DNA of 64,000 bases from Erwinia tasmaniensis Et1/99 (GTDB lineage Bacteria > Pseudomonadota > Gammaproteobacteria > Enterobacterales > Enterobacteriaceae): the NCBI RefSeq assembly GCF_000026185.1, contig NC_010694.1, positions 2,170,001 to 2,234,000 of the forward strand. Direction: 5' to 3'. Below the pieces are notes generated by a model. It ran no database searches. It was not told where the DNA came from and saw only the letters and a program-made list of their open reading frames with translations. Positions 8,003 to 17,558 of this stretch are shown one piece after another. Made by a program: the position numbers and the translations under genes. The first letter of the stretch is position 1. The number at the start of each line of letters is the position of its first letter.

Positions 8003-10780
8003 CTAACGCAGCGCCCATGTGGCGGCATTACGGCCAGCAAGAATACCGAAGATGATAATATCCGCTACCGCATTTCCCCCGATACGGTTGGCGCCGTGGA
8101 TACCACCTACCACTTCACCCGCCGCCCATGCCCCTCCGATCGGCTGGTGCTGCGCATCCAGTACTTCCGCATCCGTGTTGATGGTGACCCCTCCCATCGT
8201 GTGATGCACGCCGGGGGCAATGCGAATAGCAAAGAATGGCCCCTTTTCCAGCGGATGACGCAACGCCGTCTGACGGCCGAAATCTTCATCATGTTGACGT
8301 TCGACAAACTGATTATAACGTTCCAGCGTAGCCTGAAGCGATTCCTGATCCATATTCAGCTTCACCGCCAGTTCATACGGCGTTGGAGCACTGACCACAA
8401 ACCCCTTCGCGATATATTCATCGGCAGCCTTATTATTTGCCCGCACCCGATCGTCAAACACGATCCAGGCACTCTTTTCAGGCAGGGCGATGATCTGCGC
8501 CGAAACCTTATCGCGCGTTTCCATTTCGTTATAGAAGCGATGGCCTGCCTGGCTTACCAGAATCGCCCCGCCCCCGCGGATCGCTTCAGAAACCAGATAG
8601 GAGGTCGTCTGCTCAACCGTTGGGTGGATCTGTATTTCGCCCATATCCACCGTTGCCGCACCGATCTGCTGCAACATTGCGATGCCGCTGCCGGTGGCAC
8701 CTTTGTGGTTAGTGGTAACAAACCCATCCAGTTCAGGACGATATTTCACCACCATTTCACGATTCGCGCTAAAGCCGCCGGTAGCGACGATAACGCTTTT
8801 CGCATGCAGGATGCGGCTGTCGTTATACTCGTCGACCACTTTTACCCCGATGACGACACCTTTTTCACACAGGATCTCATCGACGGAGGTCTCCAGCAGC
8901 ACCTCAATTTCACGCTGGTTGATGTTTTTCACCAAGCCGCTGATCAGGAATCCCCCTACGGCAGAACGATCGGCCGGGCGGTGGGTGCGGTCAATACTCA
9001 TACCGCCAGTAATAGTGATATCGTTAAGTTCGATATCATGACGCGCCAGCCACTCAATCGCTTCCGGTGCCTGATCGACAAATTGGCGCAGCAGCTGCTG
9101 GTTATTTTTACATTTGCCGCCTTTCAAGGTTTCGTTGAAGAACAGCTCTTTACTGTCTTCAATCCCCTTTAACTTTTGGAAGCGGGTCTCTGCGGCGTTC
9201 ATCCCTACGGAAGCCTTAATCGTATTCCCGCCGATGGTAGGCATTTTCTCAACGATCGCCACTTTTGCCCCTTCTTCGGAGGCCTGGATCGCCGCGGCGA
9301 GACCGCCGCCGCCGCTACCTATCACCACCACATCGTAGTGCTGCGGAGCCTGCGGATTACCTCCCGCCTCAATAACATGCTCCTTGCTGGAGGTAGTCAA
9401 CGCACGGGATACCGCCTTTTTCAGCGCCTCACTCTGTGTGGTGGCACCGGTGATGGCATCCACATGCGGGCTGTTTGCCACCAGCATGCGTGTACGCAGG
9501 CTTTCGAAGGTGGTGGTGAAGTCAACGTCTAACGTCGCGTCCGGCTCCAGCGAAATATCGGTGATACGGTCAGTATCAAGCGTGACGTTGATTTGCAGTT
9601 TTAGCGCCTCGGCCTCGACTTTTTCCTGATATACGCCGGCTTTATATTTGCGTCCGCCGGTGCTGACATCACGGATCATCGCGTCAACCAGTGAGAAGCG
9701 CCACAGAGGTTCCGGGATGTTCAGCGCTTCGCGCTGCGTGCTGTCAATAAACAGCTCCAGCCGGTCGTTATCAATAACACGATCGGCCCAGTCCGGGTAA
9801 GCGATGCAGGCTTTACCCACCGCCACCAGATCAAACCCGTGTTCGAGAGCGCTTTCGGCATCGGCTTTGTTAATCACGCCGCCGACACCTATCACCGGGA
9901 TCTTCGCCAGCCGATCTGAACGCATGGCAAGATATTTGCCGATCAGGGGTGTTGGATCGCTGACATCAACAATTGAAGATCGCAGCAGCTGGCCAACCGA
10001 GAAGTGAACATAGTCCAGACCGCGCGCGGCCAGTTTCTCCAGCAGGTACAGAGTATCTTCGAAACGGATGCCCGGAACTTCGATCTCTTCCGGCGAAAAA
10101 CGGTAGCCGATGATAAATGAGGGATCGGCAAAGCGTTGCGCCATTTTATGAGTGATCTCCAGCACTTCCAGCGGGAAGCGCGCGCGTTTTTCGCGGCTTC
10201 CTCCCCACTTGTCATCACGCTGATTGGAATGGGGGGAATAAAATTGCTGGATCAGATAGGTGTTGGCGCCGTGGATCTCCACGCCATCAAACCCGGCCTT
10301 GATCGCACGGTTCACCGCATCACCAAACTTGGTGATCATGACCTCAACTTCTTCAGCGCTCAGCGCCTGAGGCGTCGTTGCCCCAACGCGCGCGGCGGCG
10401 ATAGCACTGGGCGCGACCGGGGTTTTACCTCCAATCAGCTCAGGCTCGACCATACGGCCGCCGTGATAAATTTGCAGGATGGCCTTTGACCCGGCGGTTT
10501 TGATCGCATCCGCGATCTTCGCCAGACCCGGTATCTTGTTGTCGCTGTCGATGGCAATCGCGCCGGGGAAGGCCGGGCCTTTAGCATCAATGAAACAGCA
10601 TTCCACGATAACGGCCCCAATGCTGCCGGCGCGAACACGATAGTACTCAACCAGTTCGCTGGTCACAGTACCATCATAAAAACCGGTACAGGTGGTCATA
10701 GGCGCCATCAAAAGACGATTTTTTAGTACGGAGCCGTTCGGCAGCGTCAGCGGATTAAGGACAGGAGTAAGTGTATTCAT
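8003..10780 (-). CDS. Soluble three-domain NADH:fumarate reductase with covalent FMN site
   Basis: This 925-residue protein joins three flavin domains. Residues 1-350 are an Old Yellow Enzyme-like NADH:flavin oxidoreductase (LLMAPMTTCTGF, YHGGRM, DGVEIHGAN). Residues about 370-460 are an FMN_bind domain with the flavinylation motif DAITGAT; the acceptor should be Thr447. Residues about 475-920 are a fumarate reductase flavoprotein with the FAD site VVIGSGGGG, then HPTVEQT, a TRDKVS block, HHTMGG and the C-terminal GEVVGGIHGANRIGGNA. Electrons would pass from NADH through FMN to FAD and on to fumarate. There is no signal peptide, so the enzyme should be cytoplasmic. The architecture matches the Klebsiella NADH:fumarate oxidoreductase. 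It is followed by apbE and diverges from a transporter gene across a region with an FNR box. Confidence 0.93.
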   Translation of the reverse strand: MNTLTPVLNPLTLPNGSVLKNRLLMAPMTTCTGFYDGTVTSELVEYYRVRAGSIGAVIVECCFIDAKGPAFPGAIAIDSDNKIPGLAKIADAIKTAGSKAILQIYHGGRMVEPELIGGKTPVAPSAIAAARVGATTPQALSAEEVEVMITKFGDAVNRAIKAGFDGVEIHGANTYLIQQFYSPHSNQRDDKWGGSREKRARFPLEVLEITHKMAQRFADPSFIIGYRFSPEEIEVPGIRFEDTLYLLEKLAARGLDYVHFSVGQLLRSSIVDVSDPTPLIGKYLAMRSDRLAKIPVIGVGGVINKADAESALEHGFDLVAVGKACIAYPDWADRVIDNDRLELFIDSTQREALNIPEPLWRFSLVDAMIRDVSTGGRKYKAGVYQEKVEAEALKLQINVTLDTDRITDISLEPDATLDVDFTTTFESLRTRMLVANSPHVDAITGATTQSEALKKAVSRALTTSSKEHVIEAGGNPQAPQHYDVVVIGSGGGGLAAAIQASEEGAKVAIVEKMPTIGGNTIKASVGMNAAETRFQKLKGIEDSKELFFNETLKGGKCKNNQQLLRQFVDQAPEAIEWLARHDIELNDITITGGMSIDRTHRPADRSAVGGFLISGLVKNINQREIEVLLETSVDEILCEKGVVIGVKVVDEYNDSRILHAKSVIVATGGFSANREMVVKYRPELDGFVTTNHKGATGSGIAMLQQIGAATVDMGEIQIHPTVEQTTSYLVSEAIRGGGAILVSQAGHRFYNEMETRDKVSAQIIALPEKSAWIVFDDRVRANNKAADEYIAKGFVVSAPTPYELAVKLNMDQESLQATLERYNQFVERQHDEDFGRQTALRHPLEKGPFFAIRIAPGVHHTMGGVTINTDAEVLDAQHQPIGGAWAAGEVVGGIHGANRIGGNAVADIIIFGILAGRNAATWALR

Positions 10781-11366
10781 AGAGTATGAACCCCGAAAAT
10801 TAAAAAAGCCTGGAATGTTTTAGTGGACGTCATTTTGATTATACTAGTGGTCCAACCTCATGCTTTTAATATAACAATTAATCAGATTACATTTCCAGTA
10901 AATTTAGTTTTAAAACTTTTTTATATCCTGAAAACTTAATTTAGTGAAACCAGATCAATCCATTATTTATATGTTAAAAAATGCATCATTCTAATCAACA
11001 AAAAACTCACAACAATAAAAAAACCAAACAAATCAATTAAATAATTGAACTCCACCCTGAAAGAAATAACACCCAATGGACGTCAGTGAACGAATCAGAG
11101 AGTTCATTTAGTGTAAAAAACGATTAGTATTCGTAACTCCTTAAAAAATATGATGGAAAGCCACAATTTATTGATCTGGATCAATAATTATATTTACCAA
11201 AGTATCACTATATCTATGTCAAATAGTTAAATAACCCCACAAGCGTTCGGGAAGACCAACCGCTTATTTATACGCCACGGTTAAATTGCTCAATGAATTA
11301 AATAAATAATGTTAAATCCCTGGCCGGGGCGCGAAACGAATTCTTAATAACTTGCAGAAAAATACT
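10781..11366. other. Divergent promoter region between fumarate reductase and DASS transporter
   Basis: These 586 AT-rich bases contain no gene. They hold the promoters of both divergent genes. A perfect FNR box is at 11171-11184. The nonamer TGGACGTCA occurs twice in the same orientation (10824-10832 and 11077-11085), which may be chance. DcuR sites are poorly defined and could not be assigned by eye, although regulation by the adjacent dcuSR is likely. Confidence 0.55.
11171..11184. promoter_or_regulatory. FNR-type binding site
   Basis: TTGATCTGGATCAA fits the FNR consensus TTGAT-N4-ATCAA at all ten defined positions. It lies about 180 bases upstream of the transporter start and about 390 upstream of the reductase start. 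FNR activates genes when oxygen is absent, which suits fumarate reduction. Which of the two divergent promoters it controls cannot be told from sequence alone. Confidence 0.75.
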
Positions 11367-12878
11367 ATGAAACATTCATCGACCGTTAATCAACACGCTA
11401 AGGCTCCGCCCGTTGCTGTCCGGCAAACGAAACGTCTGGTTATGCTCGCCATACCGGTGCTGGTTGCCGTTTTACTGCTGCTCGTTCCGGTTCCACAAGG
11501 GCTTGAACCTTATGCCTGGCACTTTTTCGCTATTTTCGTCGGGGTGATCGTTGGCCTGATTTTTGAACCGCTTCCGGGCGCGGTTATCGGTTTGACCGGG
11601 GTGGTGGTGATCGCCCTGTTCAGCCAGTGGCTGCTATTCAGTCCGGCCGAACTGGCCGATCCCTCATTCAAAACGGCCAACCAGGCCTTCAAATGGGCCG
11701 TCAGCGGTTTCGGAAACTCGACGGTATGGCTTATCTTTGGCGCCTTTATGTTCGCCGCCGGCTATGACAAAACGCAGTTCGGCCGCCGGCTGGCATTGAT
11801 TCTGGTGAAATATCTCGGCCGCCGCAGCCTGACGCTGGGTTACGCCATCACCTTCGCCGACCTGCTGCTGGCACCGTTCACGCCGTCTAATACCGCTCGC
11901 AGCGGCGGAACTATTTACCCTATTATTGCCAACCTGCCACCGCTCTATGGTTCAAAGCCTGATGACCCCAGCGCACGCAAAATCGGTTCTTATCTGATGT
12001 GGGTAGCCATTACCGCAACCTGTATCACCAGTTCCATGTTCCTTTCAGCCCTGGCGCCTAACCTGCTGGCCCTGGCCCTGGTGAAAAGCGTGGTCGGCTT
12101 CGATATTTCCTGGGGCATGTGGTTTATTGCTTTCCTGCCGCTCGGCCTGCTGCTGCTGCTCACCATGCCGCTACTGGCCTACTGGTTCTATCCGCCGGAA
12201 GTGAAGTTCAATGATGAAGTGCCGCGCTGGGCGATAAGCGAGCTGGAAAAATTAGGCAGACTCAGCCGTAACGAAATTCTGCTGTTGGTATTCGTGGTTT
12301 CCGCCCTGCTGATGTGGATTTTCGCTACCGCGTGGATTGAGCCAGCGATGGCTGCGCTACTGGTCGTGGTGCTGATGCTGTGGACTGGAGTACTCAACTG
12401 GAACGATATCACCAGTAACAAACCGGCCTGGAACACGTTTGCCTGGTTTGCCACCCTGGTGGCGCTGGCGGACGGCCTGGCCCGCGTCGGCTTTATCGCC
12501 TGGCTGGGCAAAGAAGGCGGTCTGCTGCTGCACGGCTATGATCCGCAAATCTCCGCTGTCGTGCTGATGGTCGCCTTCTTCCTGCTCCACTATCTTTTTG
12601 CCAGCACCACTGCACATACCACGGCGCTGTTGCCGGCGATGTTAACCATTGCCGCGGCGATACCGGGTATCAATATGCCGGTGTTCTGCCTGATGATGTG
12701 TACCTCTCTGGGGGTCATGGGCATCATCACGCCGTACGGCACCGGCCCAAGCCCGATTTACTATGGCAGTGGATATCTGCCAACCAAAGACTACTGGCGT
12801 CTGGGTACGCTTTTCGGCGCCATCTTCCTCGGCCTGTTGATGCTGATTGGCTATCCGTGGATGGTGATGATGTTCTGA
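11367..12878 (+). CDS. DASS-family dicarboxylate transporter
   Basis: This 503-residue polytopic membrane protein has about a dozen hydrophobic segments and belongs to the divalent anion:sodium symporter family (CitT, TtdT, YbhI and the plastid 2-oxoglutarate/malate translocator). Typical motifs are SNTARSGGTIYPI in the first half and ITPYGTGPSPIYYGSGYLP near the end. Bacterial members of this branch usually exchange one di- or tricarboxylate for another. With the reductase and fumarase next to it, uptake of fumarate, malate or tartrate with succinate export is likely, but the substrate is inferred. The start was put at ATG 11367; a TTG five codons upstream is possible. No strong ribosome binding site is visible for either. 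Confidence 0.88.
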   Translation: MKHSSTVNQHAKAPPVAVRQTKRLVMLAIPVLVAVLLLLVPVPQGLEPYAWHFFAIFVGVIVGLIFEPLPGAVIGLTGVVVIALFSQWLLFSPAELADPSFKTANQAFKWAVSGFGNSTVWLIFGAFMFAAGYDKTQFGRRLALILVKYLGRRSLTLGYAITFADLLLAPFTPSNTARSGGTIYPIIANLPPLYGSKPDDPSARKIGSYLMWVAITATCITSSMFLSALAPNLLALALVKSVVGFDISWGMWFIAFLPLGLLLLLTMPLLAYWFYPPEVKFNDEVPRWAISELEKLGRLSRNEILLLVFVVSALLMWIFATAWIEPAMAALLVVVLMLWTGVLNWNDITSNKPAWNTFAWFATLVALADGLARVGFIAWLGKEGGLLLHGYDPQISAVVLMVAFFLLHYLFASTTAHTTALLPAMLTIAAAIPGINMPVFCLMMCTSLGVMGIITPYGTGPSPIYYGSGYLPTKDYWRLGTLFGAIFLGLLMLIGYPWMVMMF

Positions 12879-12947
12879 TCGGTGGCTGAACGCCGGTCAG
12901 GCATAACTGATAGGCAGGTGTTGCCATATTGTTATACCATTCTGCCT

Positions 12948-12975
12948 CTGCCGGGCCGCATTGAGAGCCCGGCAG
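12948..12975. repeat. GC-rich perfect inverted repeat upstream of the fumarase gene
   Basis: CTGCCGGGC (12948-12956) and GCCCGGCAG (12967-12975) form a perfect 9-bp stem with a 10-base loop, 85 bases before the fumarase start. No T tract follows, so it is not a standard terminator of the transporter gene. It could shape or stabilise the fumarase leader in a shared transcript. Confidence 0.5.
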
Positions 12976-13059
12976 GATAAAGCGACCCGATATCGCCGTG
13001 AACATTGCCTAACCTCCGCATCAGAGAAGGATGGCAGCAGATCATTAAGTGAGAGCAAA

Positions 13060-14706
13060 ATGTCGAAAAAACCATTCCATTACCAGCCGCCCTTTCCGCT
13101 TGCTAAAGACGAAACCGAATATTACCTGCTAACCCGTGAACATGTTTCGGTCAGCAGCTTCGAGGGGCAGGAAATCCTCAAGGTGGCACCAGAGGCGCTG
13201 ACGCTGCTGGCCCAGCAGGCGTTCCACGATGCCTCCTTTATGTTGCGTCCTGCGCACCAGCGCCAGGTTGCCGCCGTGCTGGCAGATCCGCAGGCCAGTG
13301 AAAACGACAAATATGTTGCATTACAGTTCCTGCGTAACTCAGAAATAGCGGCCAAAGGCATTCTGCCGACCTGCCAGGACACCGGCACGGCGATTATCAT
13401 GGGAAAAAAAGGTCAGCGTGTCTGGACCGGCGGCGGCGATGAGGCCGCTCTGGCTAAGGGCGTTTACACCACCTATACCGAAGACAATCTGCGCTATTCG
13501 CAGAATGCGCCATTAGATATGTACAAAGAGGTCAACACCGGCACGAATCTGCCGGCACAGATTGACCTGTACAGCGTTGACGGTGATGAATACAGTTTCC
13601 TTTGCATGGCGAAAGGCGGCGGTTCGGCCAATAAAACCTATCTTTACCAGGAAACCAAAGCGCTGCTGACTCCCGGTAAACTGAAGGCGTATCTCACGGA
13701 AAAGATGCGCAGCCTCGGCACCGCCGCCTGCCCGCCGTATCACATCGCGTTTGTGATTGGCGGCACCTCTGCCGACAGCACGCTGAAAACGGTGAAGCTG
13801 GCGTCAACGCACTATTACGACGAACTGCCAACCGAAGGCAACGAGCATGGCCAGGCGTTCCGAGACGTTGAGCTGGAACAGGAACTGCTGCTGGCCGCCC
13901 AGCAGCTGGGTCTCGGCGCACAGTTTGGCGGCAAATATTTCGCCCACGACATTCGCGTGGTGCGTCTGCCGCGACACGGTGCCTCCTGCCCGCTGGCGAT
14001 GGCGGTCTCCTGTTCGGCCGACCGCAACATCAAGGCAAAGATCAATCGTGAAGGCATCTGGATCGAGAAGCTGGAGCATAATCCGGGTCGCTATATTCCT
14101 GCCGAACTGCGCCAGCAGGGTGAGGGCGACGTCGTACAGGTTGACCTGAACCGTCCGATGAAAGAGATCCTCGCCCAGCTCTCTGAATACCCGGTTTCTA
14201 CCCGCCTGTCGCTCAGCGGCACCATTATCGTTGGTCGCGACATTGCCCACGCGAAGCTAAAAGAGCGTATCGATAACGGCGAAGGTCTGCCCCAGTACAT
14301 CAAGGATCATCCGGTTTATTATGCCGGACCGGCAAAAACCCCGGAGGGTTACGCGTCTGGCTCACTTGGCCCGACAACGGCTGGCCGCATGGACTCCTAT
14401 GTTGACCAGCTTCAGGCTAACGGCGGCAGCATGATCATGCTGGCAAAAGGTAACCGCAGCCAACAGGTGACGGATGCCTGCCACAAGCACGGCGGTTTCT
14501 ATCTCGGCAGCATCGGCGGCCCCGCTGCGGTGCTGGCGCAACAAAGCATCAAAAGCCTGGAGTGCGTGGAGTATCCAGAACTGGGGATGGAAGCCATCTG
14601 GAAGATTGAAGTCGAAAACTTCCCGGCCTTTATACTGGTCGATGATAAAGGCAATGATTTTTTCCAGAGTATCCAGCAGAACCAGTGCGGTAAGTGCGTG
14701 AAGTAA
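13060..14706 (+). CDS. fumA: Class I (4Fe-4S) fumarate hydratase
   Basis: This protein has 548 residues, exactly the length of E. coli FumA/FumB, and is near-identical over long stretches. It interconverts fumarate and L-malate with an oxygen-sensitive 4Fe-4S cluster; the cluster cysteines include the one in [10 protein letters not shown] near residue 105. The [14 protein letters not shown] and [18 protein letters not shown] blocks are also conserved. ATG 13060 was chosen because it gives the family N-terminus (MSKKPFHYQ) and has a purine-rich ribosome site (GTGAGAG). FumA and FumB are too alike to separate by sequence; its place beside dcuSR, a dicarboxylate transporter and a fumarate reductase suggests the anaerobic FumB role, making fumarate from malate. 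Confidence 0.93.
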   Translation: MSKKPFHYQPPFPLAKDETEYYLLTREHVSVSSFEGQEILKVAPEALTLLAQQAFHDASFMLRPAHQRQVAAVLADPQASENDKYVALQFLRNSEIAAKGILPTCQDTGTAIIMGKKGQRVWTGGGDEAALAKGVYTTYTEDNLRYSQNAPLDMYKEVNTGTNLPAQIDLYSVDGDEYSFLCMAKGGGSANKTYLYQETKALLTPGKLKAYLTEKMRSLGTAACPPYHIAFVIGGTSADSTLKTVKLASTHYYDELPTEGNEHGQAFRDVELEQELLLAAQQLGLGAQFGGKYFAHDIRVVRLPRHGASCPLAMAVSCSADRNIKAKINREGIWIEKLEHNPGRYIPAELRQQGEGDVVQVDLNRPMKEILAQLSEYPVSTRLSLSGTIIVGRDIAHAKLKERIDNGEGLPQYIKDHPVYYAGPAKTPEGYASGSLGPTTAGRMDSYVDQLQANGGSMIMLAKGNRSQQVTDACHKHGGFYLGSIGGPAAVLAQQSIKSLECVEYPELGMEAIWKIEVENFPAFILVDDKGNDFFQSIQQNQCGKCVK

Positions 14707-14973
14707 CCGTTACGCCGGGCGTGGGCAACTGTCTGCCTGCGCCCGGCCCGCGACAGACAGGTAACCCGATCAATCAGAGTTTTGAAAAGGCGGGCTAAAC
14801 CTGCCACTTACCCACCGTCTACTTACTTATCCCGTTAAACACACCCAGCCGCTGCGGCTCATCTTCGGGCGATTATCTCGCCGTTCGTCTCTCACGCTTC
14901 TTCACAAAGGTGACAGCCTGCGCTGGCAGGATCGCCACAGACTCCTCTAACCCGTAATACAGCAGGCCGATAG

Positions 14974-15291
14974 TCTTTTTTCGGCGGGTGTTTTTTGGTA
15001 CGTGGATTTCTGACGGCTATTGCCAACCCTGAAGATATTCTTTTCTTTTTCTCTTTCTTACCGCCGTTTATCGCCATAACCCAAAGCTTCAGCAGCAGCG
15101 TCATTACGTTTACTCTGCTGTGGTCCCTGTTTGATTTTTCAGTACTTACGCTATATGCACTGTCGGTAAAATCCTGGGTTCCGACACGGCACGGCGCGCG
15201 CATTGAGCTGATCTCATCTCTCTTTCTGCTTATGGTTTCTTTATGCGATATTCTATATAACGTACATAGAGTGATAAGTCCGGTTGCGTAA
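14974..15291 (+). pseudogene. Remnant of a LysE/RhtB-family exporter
   Basis: Only the C-terminal half of a LysE/RhtB amino-acid exporter is recognisable. The frame opens after TAG 14971-14973 and carries the family hallmark GFLTAIANPEDILFF followed by FLPPFI, then two more hydrophobic segments. Complete members have about 205 residues; here about 100 remain, with no plausible start and no N-terminal half in the 270 bases upstream. It is therefore called a decayed gene. The 14707-14973 stretch before it has only a GC-rich imperfect hairpin (about 14713-14745) just after the fumarase stop. Confidence 0.65.
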
Positions 15292-15407
15292 GTCCCCGCT
15301 AAGAGCGCCCTGATACCTGCAACGGATTATGCAGACTCATGGTAAAAACGATCGTTAATATTAAAATAGCGGTAAATCAACGCTTTATTTCCTACGGGAT
15401 AGTGAAT

Positions 15408-17558
15408 ATGCGAAAAAAAACGATAGCCCTGTCCATGCTGGCCCCCCTGGTGGCCAGCTTTCAATCCATTGCCTCATCCGACGGCTTCGGCTGCGTGTGG
15501 GGAACGACCGGCTGTTACCTGACCAGCTCACCGGTACTGGACATCACCAACGACACGCGGGATAACCTGTTACGGCTGGTGGGCGAAAGAAAACATCTGG
15601 CCCTGCCTTTACAACCCTTGCCGGCGGATATGACCCGCAGCCGTGAGTTTTACTTCGGACCTCACGAGGAGTCTTTCACCGCCGCCCCGCCGACTGCCGA
15701 CAGCACCCCGACAACAGCCTCGCTGAACACGCTGCTCGCCGGGATGGGGCTTAACTACACGCCACCAGCAACCTCGGAATTCGGCGAAGACGAAGCGGAA
15801 AATCGCCACGTTTCTAATTCCGCAGAGACACTGTCTGGCTTTGTCACCGTATTACTGGCCGATAACTCGCTCTCCTCCGAACAGAAACGGGCGCTGGCAC
15901 AGGCACGCATCGGGCTGTCAGAACGTCCGGAAAATCGACAGGTTGTTGAGTCGCTGAACTTCCCGTCAGACTCAAACGCCGGCGCATTCGCTGACTATCT
16001 GCTGGCCATCAGCGACTTTTATCAGGGTCACTACCCTGCCGCTAAACGGACGTTCACCCGCTTACAGTCTTCCCAACAGCCCTGGGTGGCAGAAACCGCC
16101 GGCTATATGCTGATGCGCACCGCGTTAAACCAGAGTAGCCAGCATGCCAGCGGCGAATACGGCGAGTTCGACGTAAAAAAAATTGATAAAAATGCGGCCG
16201 CAGAGGCGCTAAGCGCGAACCGGGCTTATCTGGCGGAAAAACCGGAGGGACTGTATGCACTCTCCGCGCAGGGCATGTTGCGCCGCATTTACTGGTATCT
16301 GGGAGACTGGGACCCGCTGGCACAGCTGTATGAGCAGGCGCTGAACCAGGCTGTCGATAGCGATGGGCTGATAGCGCTGGTGGCTGAGAACGATGCAAAA
16401 CTACAGAGTAAAGATCGTAGCGGCGACAATTATTTTATCAGCGCGTCGGAAGCCCCTCTACTGACGTTCACGCAGGCTCTGCGCCTGATGCGCATCAATC
16501 CCTGCAAGCAAAATGTTCCCTGCGTCGATCGACCGTTCCTTGACGGCCTGGAGCCGATATTTTCGCGCTCCGGGCATCAGCCCCTGTGGCAATACCTCAA
16601 TCTGATGCAGGCATTCCGTACCGGCGATTATGCCGCGGTGATTGAGAAGATTAAGCCGGCTACCGCCCTGCCATCACAGGATATTCTCCTGTTCAGCGAA
16701 CAGGTCTTGTACGGGGATGCGCTGATGGCACAACACCAGCAGGAGGCGGCACGTCAACACTGGTCACGCCTGCTCCGCCTGAGTCAGGACGCTGAGCAAC
16801 AGCAGTTCCTACAGGCCAGGCTTGCCGCAGTGCTGGTGCAAGATAACCAGACCGCACAGATTTTTATGCCGGACAGTCAGGTAACCAGCCTGCGCTATCG
16901 TTCGCTGGTGCTAAAAACGCGCGCTGCGCCGGCCCTCCTGCGCCAGCAGGCAAAAGCAGGCCCCAACGACGAAGAGCGCACTATTGCCCTGCATACGCTG
17001 CTGATCACTGACTTAACCGAAGGACGTTATGCGGACTGGTTGCAGGATAAAAACCTCATTCGCGCTATCGCCCATCCCGTGGAGGCTGAGGCCTTTGACG
17101 ATGTGCAGCTAAGCCACTTCAACTGGTCGGGAGAGCAGGCGGCAACGGGCTATAGCTGCCCGCGATTGGAAGAGGTTGTCACCCGCCTGAGTCAACGGTC
17201 TGGCGACGGCCACGCGTTAAATTGTCTCGGTGAGTTCTTCCGCACCACGGCGGTGACGGTAAGTTTGTGGAAAGAGAGCGGAGGCAACGGCGCGCTGGAC
17301 GGCGTGGTAAAAGATGACCGTCCGCGAGGGCAGCCCGACAGGCAGCATTACTACCGGCAGGTCATCCTCGATAATCACGCAGAACCGGAAGATAAAAGCT
17401 ACGCGTTATACCGCGCCGTCATGTGCTACGGCCCGTCAGGGTATAACGGCTGTGGCGGTGATGAGGTCAGTAAAACGCAGCGTAAACGCTGGTTCAGCCA
17501 GTTAAAAAGTGATTATCCGGGCAGTTTATGGGCAAAAAAACTCAAATATTACTGGTAA
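15408..17558 (+). CDS. Exported TPR-like repeat protein of unknown function
   Basis: This 716-residue protein starts with a signal peptide (MRKKTIALSMLAPLVASFQS, cut after the following ASS) and is otherwise rich in alanine, leucine and glutamine helices, consistent with tetratricopeptide-like repeats across about residues 150-560. Pairs of cysteines occur near the start (FGCVWGTTGC) and the end (MCYGPSGYNGCGG), as expected for disulfides in the periplasm. ATG 15408 was chosen because the upstream in-frame extension is not signal-like and a GGGA lies about 9 bases before it. The next gene, a DUF3142 protein, starts inside its 3' end, so the two are translated together and probably work together. 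I do not recognise a named homologue. Confidence 0.75.
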   Translation: MRKKTIALSMLAPLVASFQSIASSDGFGCVWGTTGCYLTSSPVLDITNDTRDNLLRLVGERKHLALPLQPLPADMTRSREFYFGPHEESFTAAPPTADSTPTTASLNTLLAGMGLNYTPPATSEFGEDEAENRHVSNSAETLSGFVTVLLADNSLSSEQKRALAQARIGLSERPENRQVVESLNFPSDSNAGAFADYLLAISDFYQGHYPAAKRTFTRLQSSQQPWVAETAGYMLMRTALNQSSQHASGEYGEFDVKKIDKNAAAEALSANRAYLAEKPEGLYALSAQGMLRRIYWYLGDWDPLAQLYEQALNQAVDSDGLIALVAENDAKLQSKDRSGDNYFISASEAPLLTFTQALRLMRINPCKQNVPCVDRPFLDGLEPIFSRSGHQPLWQYLNLMQAFRTGDYAAVIEKIKPATALPSQDILLFSEQVLYGDALMAQHQQEAARQHWSRLLRLSQDAEQQQFLQARLAAVLVQDNQTAQIFMPDSQVTSLRYRSLVLKTRAAPALLRQQAKAGPNDEERTIALHTLLITDLTEGRYADWLQDKNLIRAIAHPVEAEAFDDVQLSHFNWSGEQAATGYSCPRLEEVVTRLSQRSGDGHALNCLGEFFRTTAVTVSLWKESGGNGALDGVVKDDRPRGQPDRQHYYRQVILDNHAEPEDKSYALYRAVMCYGPSGYNGCGGDEVSKTQRKRWFSQLKSDYPGSLWAKKLKYYW

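Noticed and set aside
7958..9172. 404-codon plus-strand frame opposite the fumarate reductase gene
   Set aside because: The opposite strand encodes a clearly recognised flavoprotein domain over the same bases. The plus-strand product has no family features.
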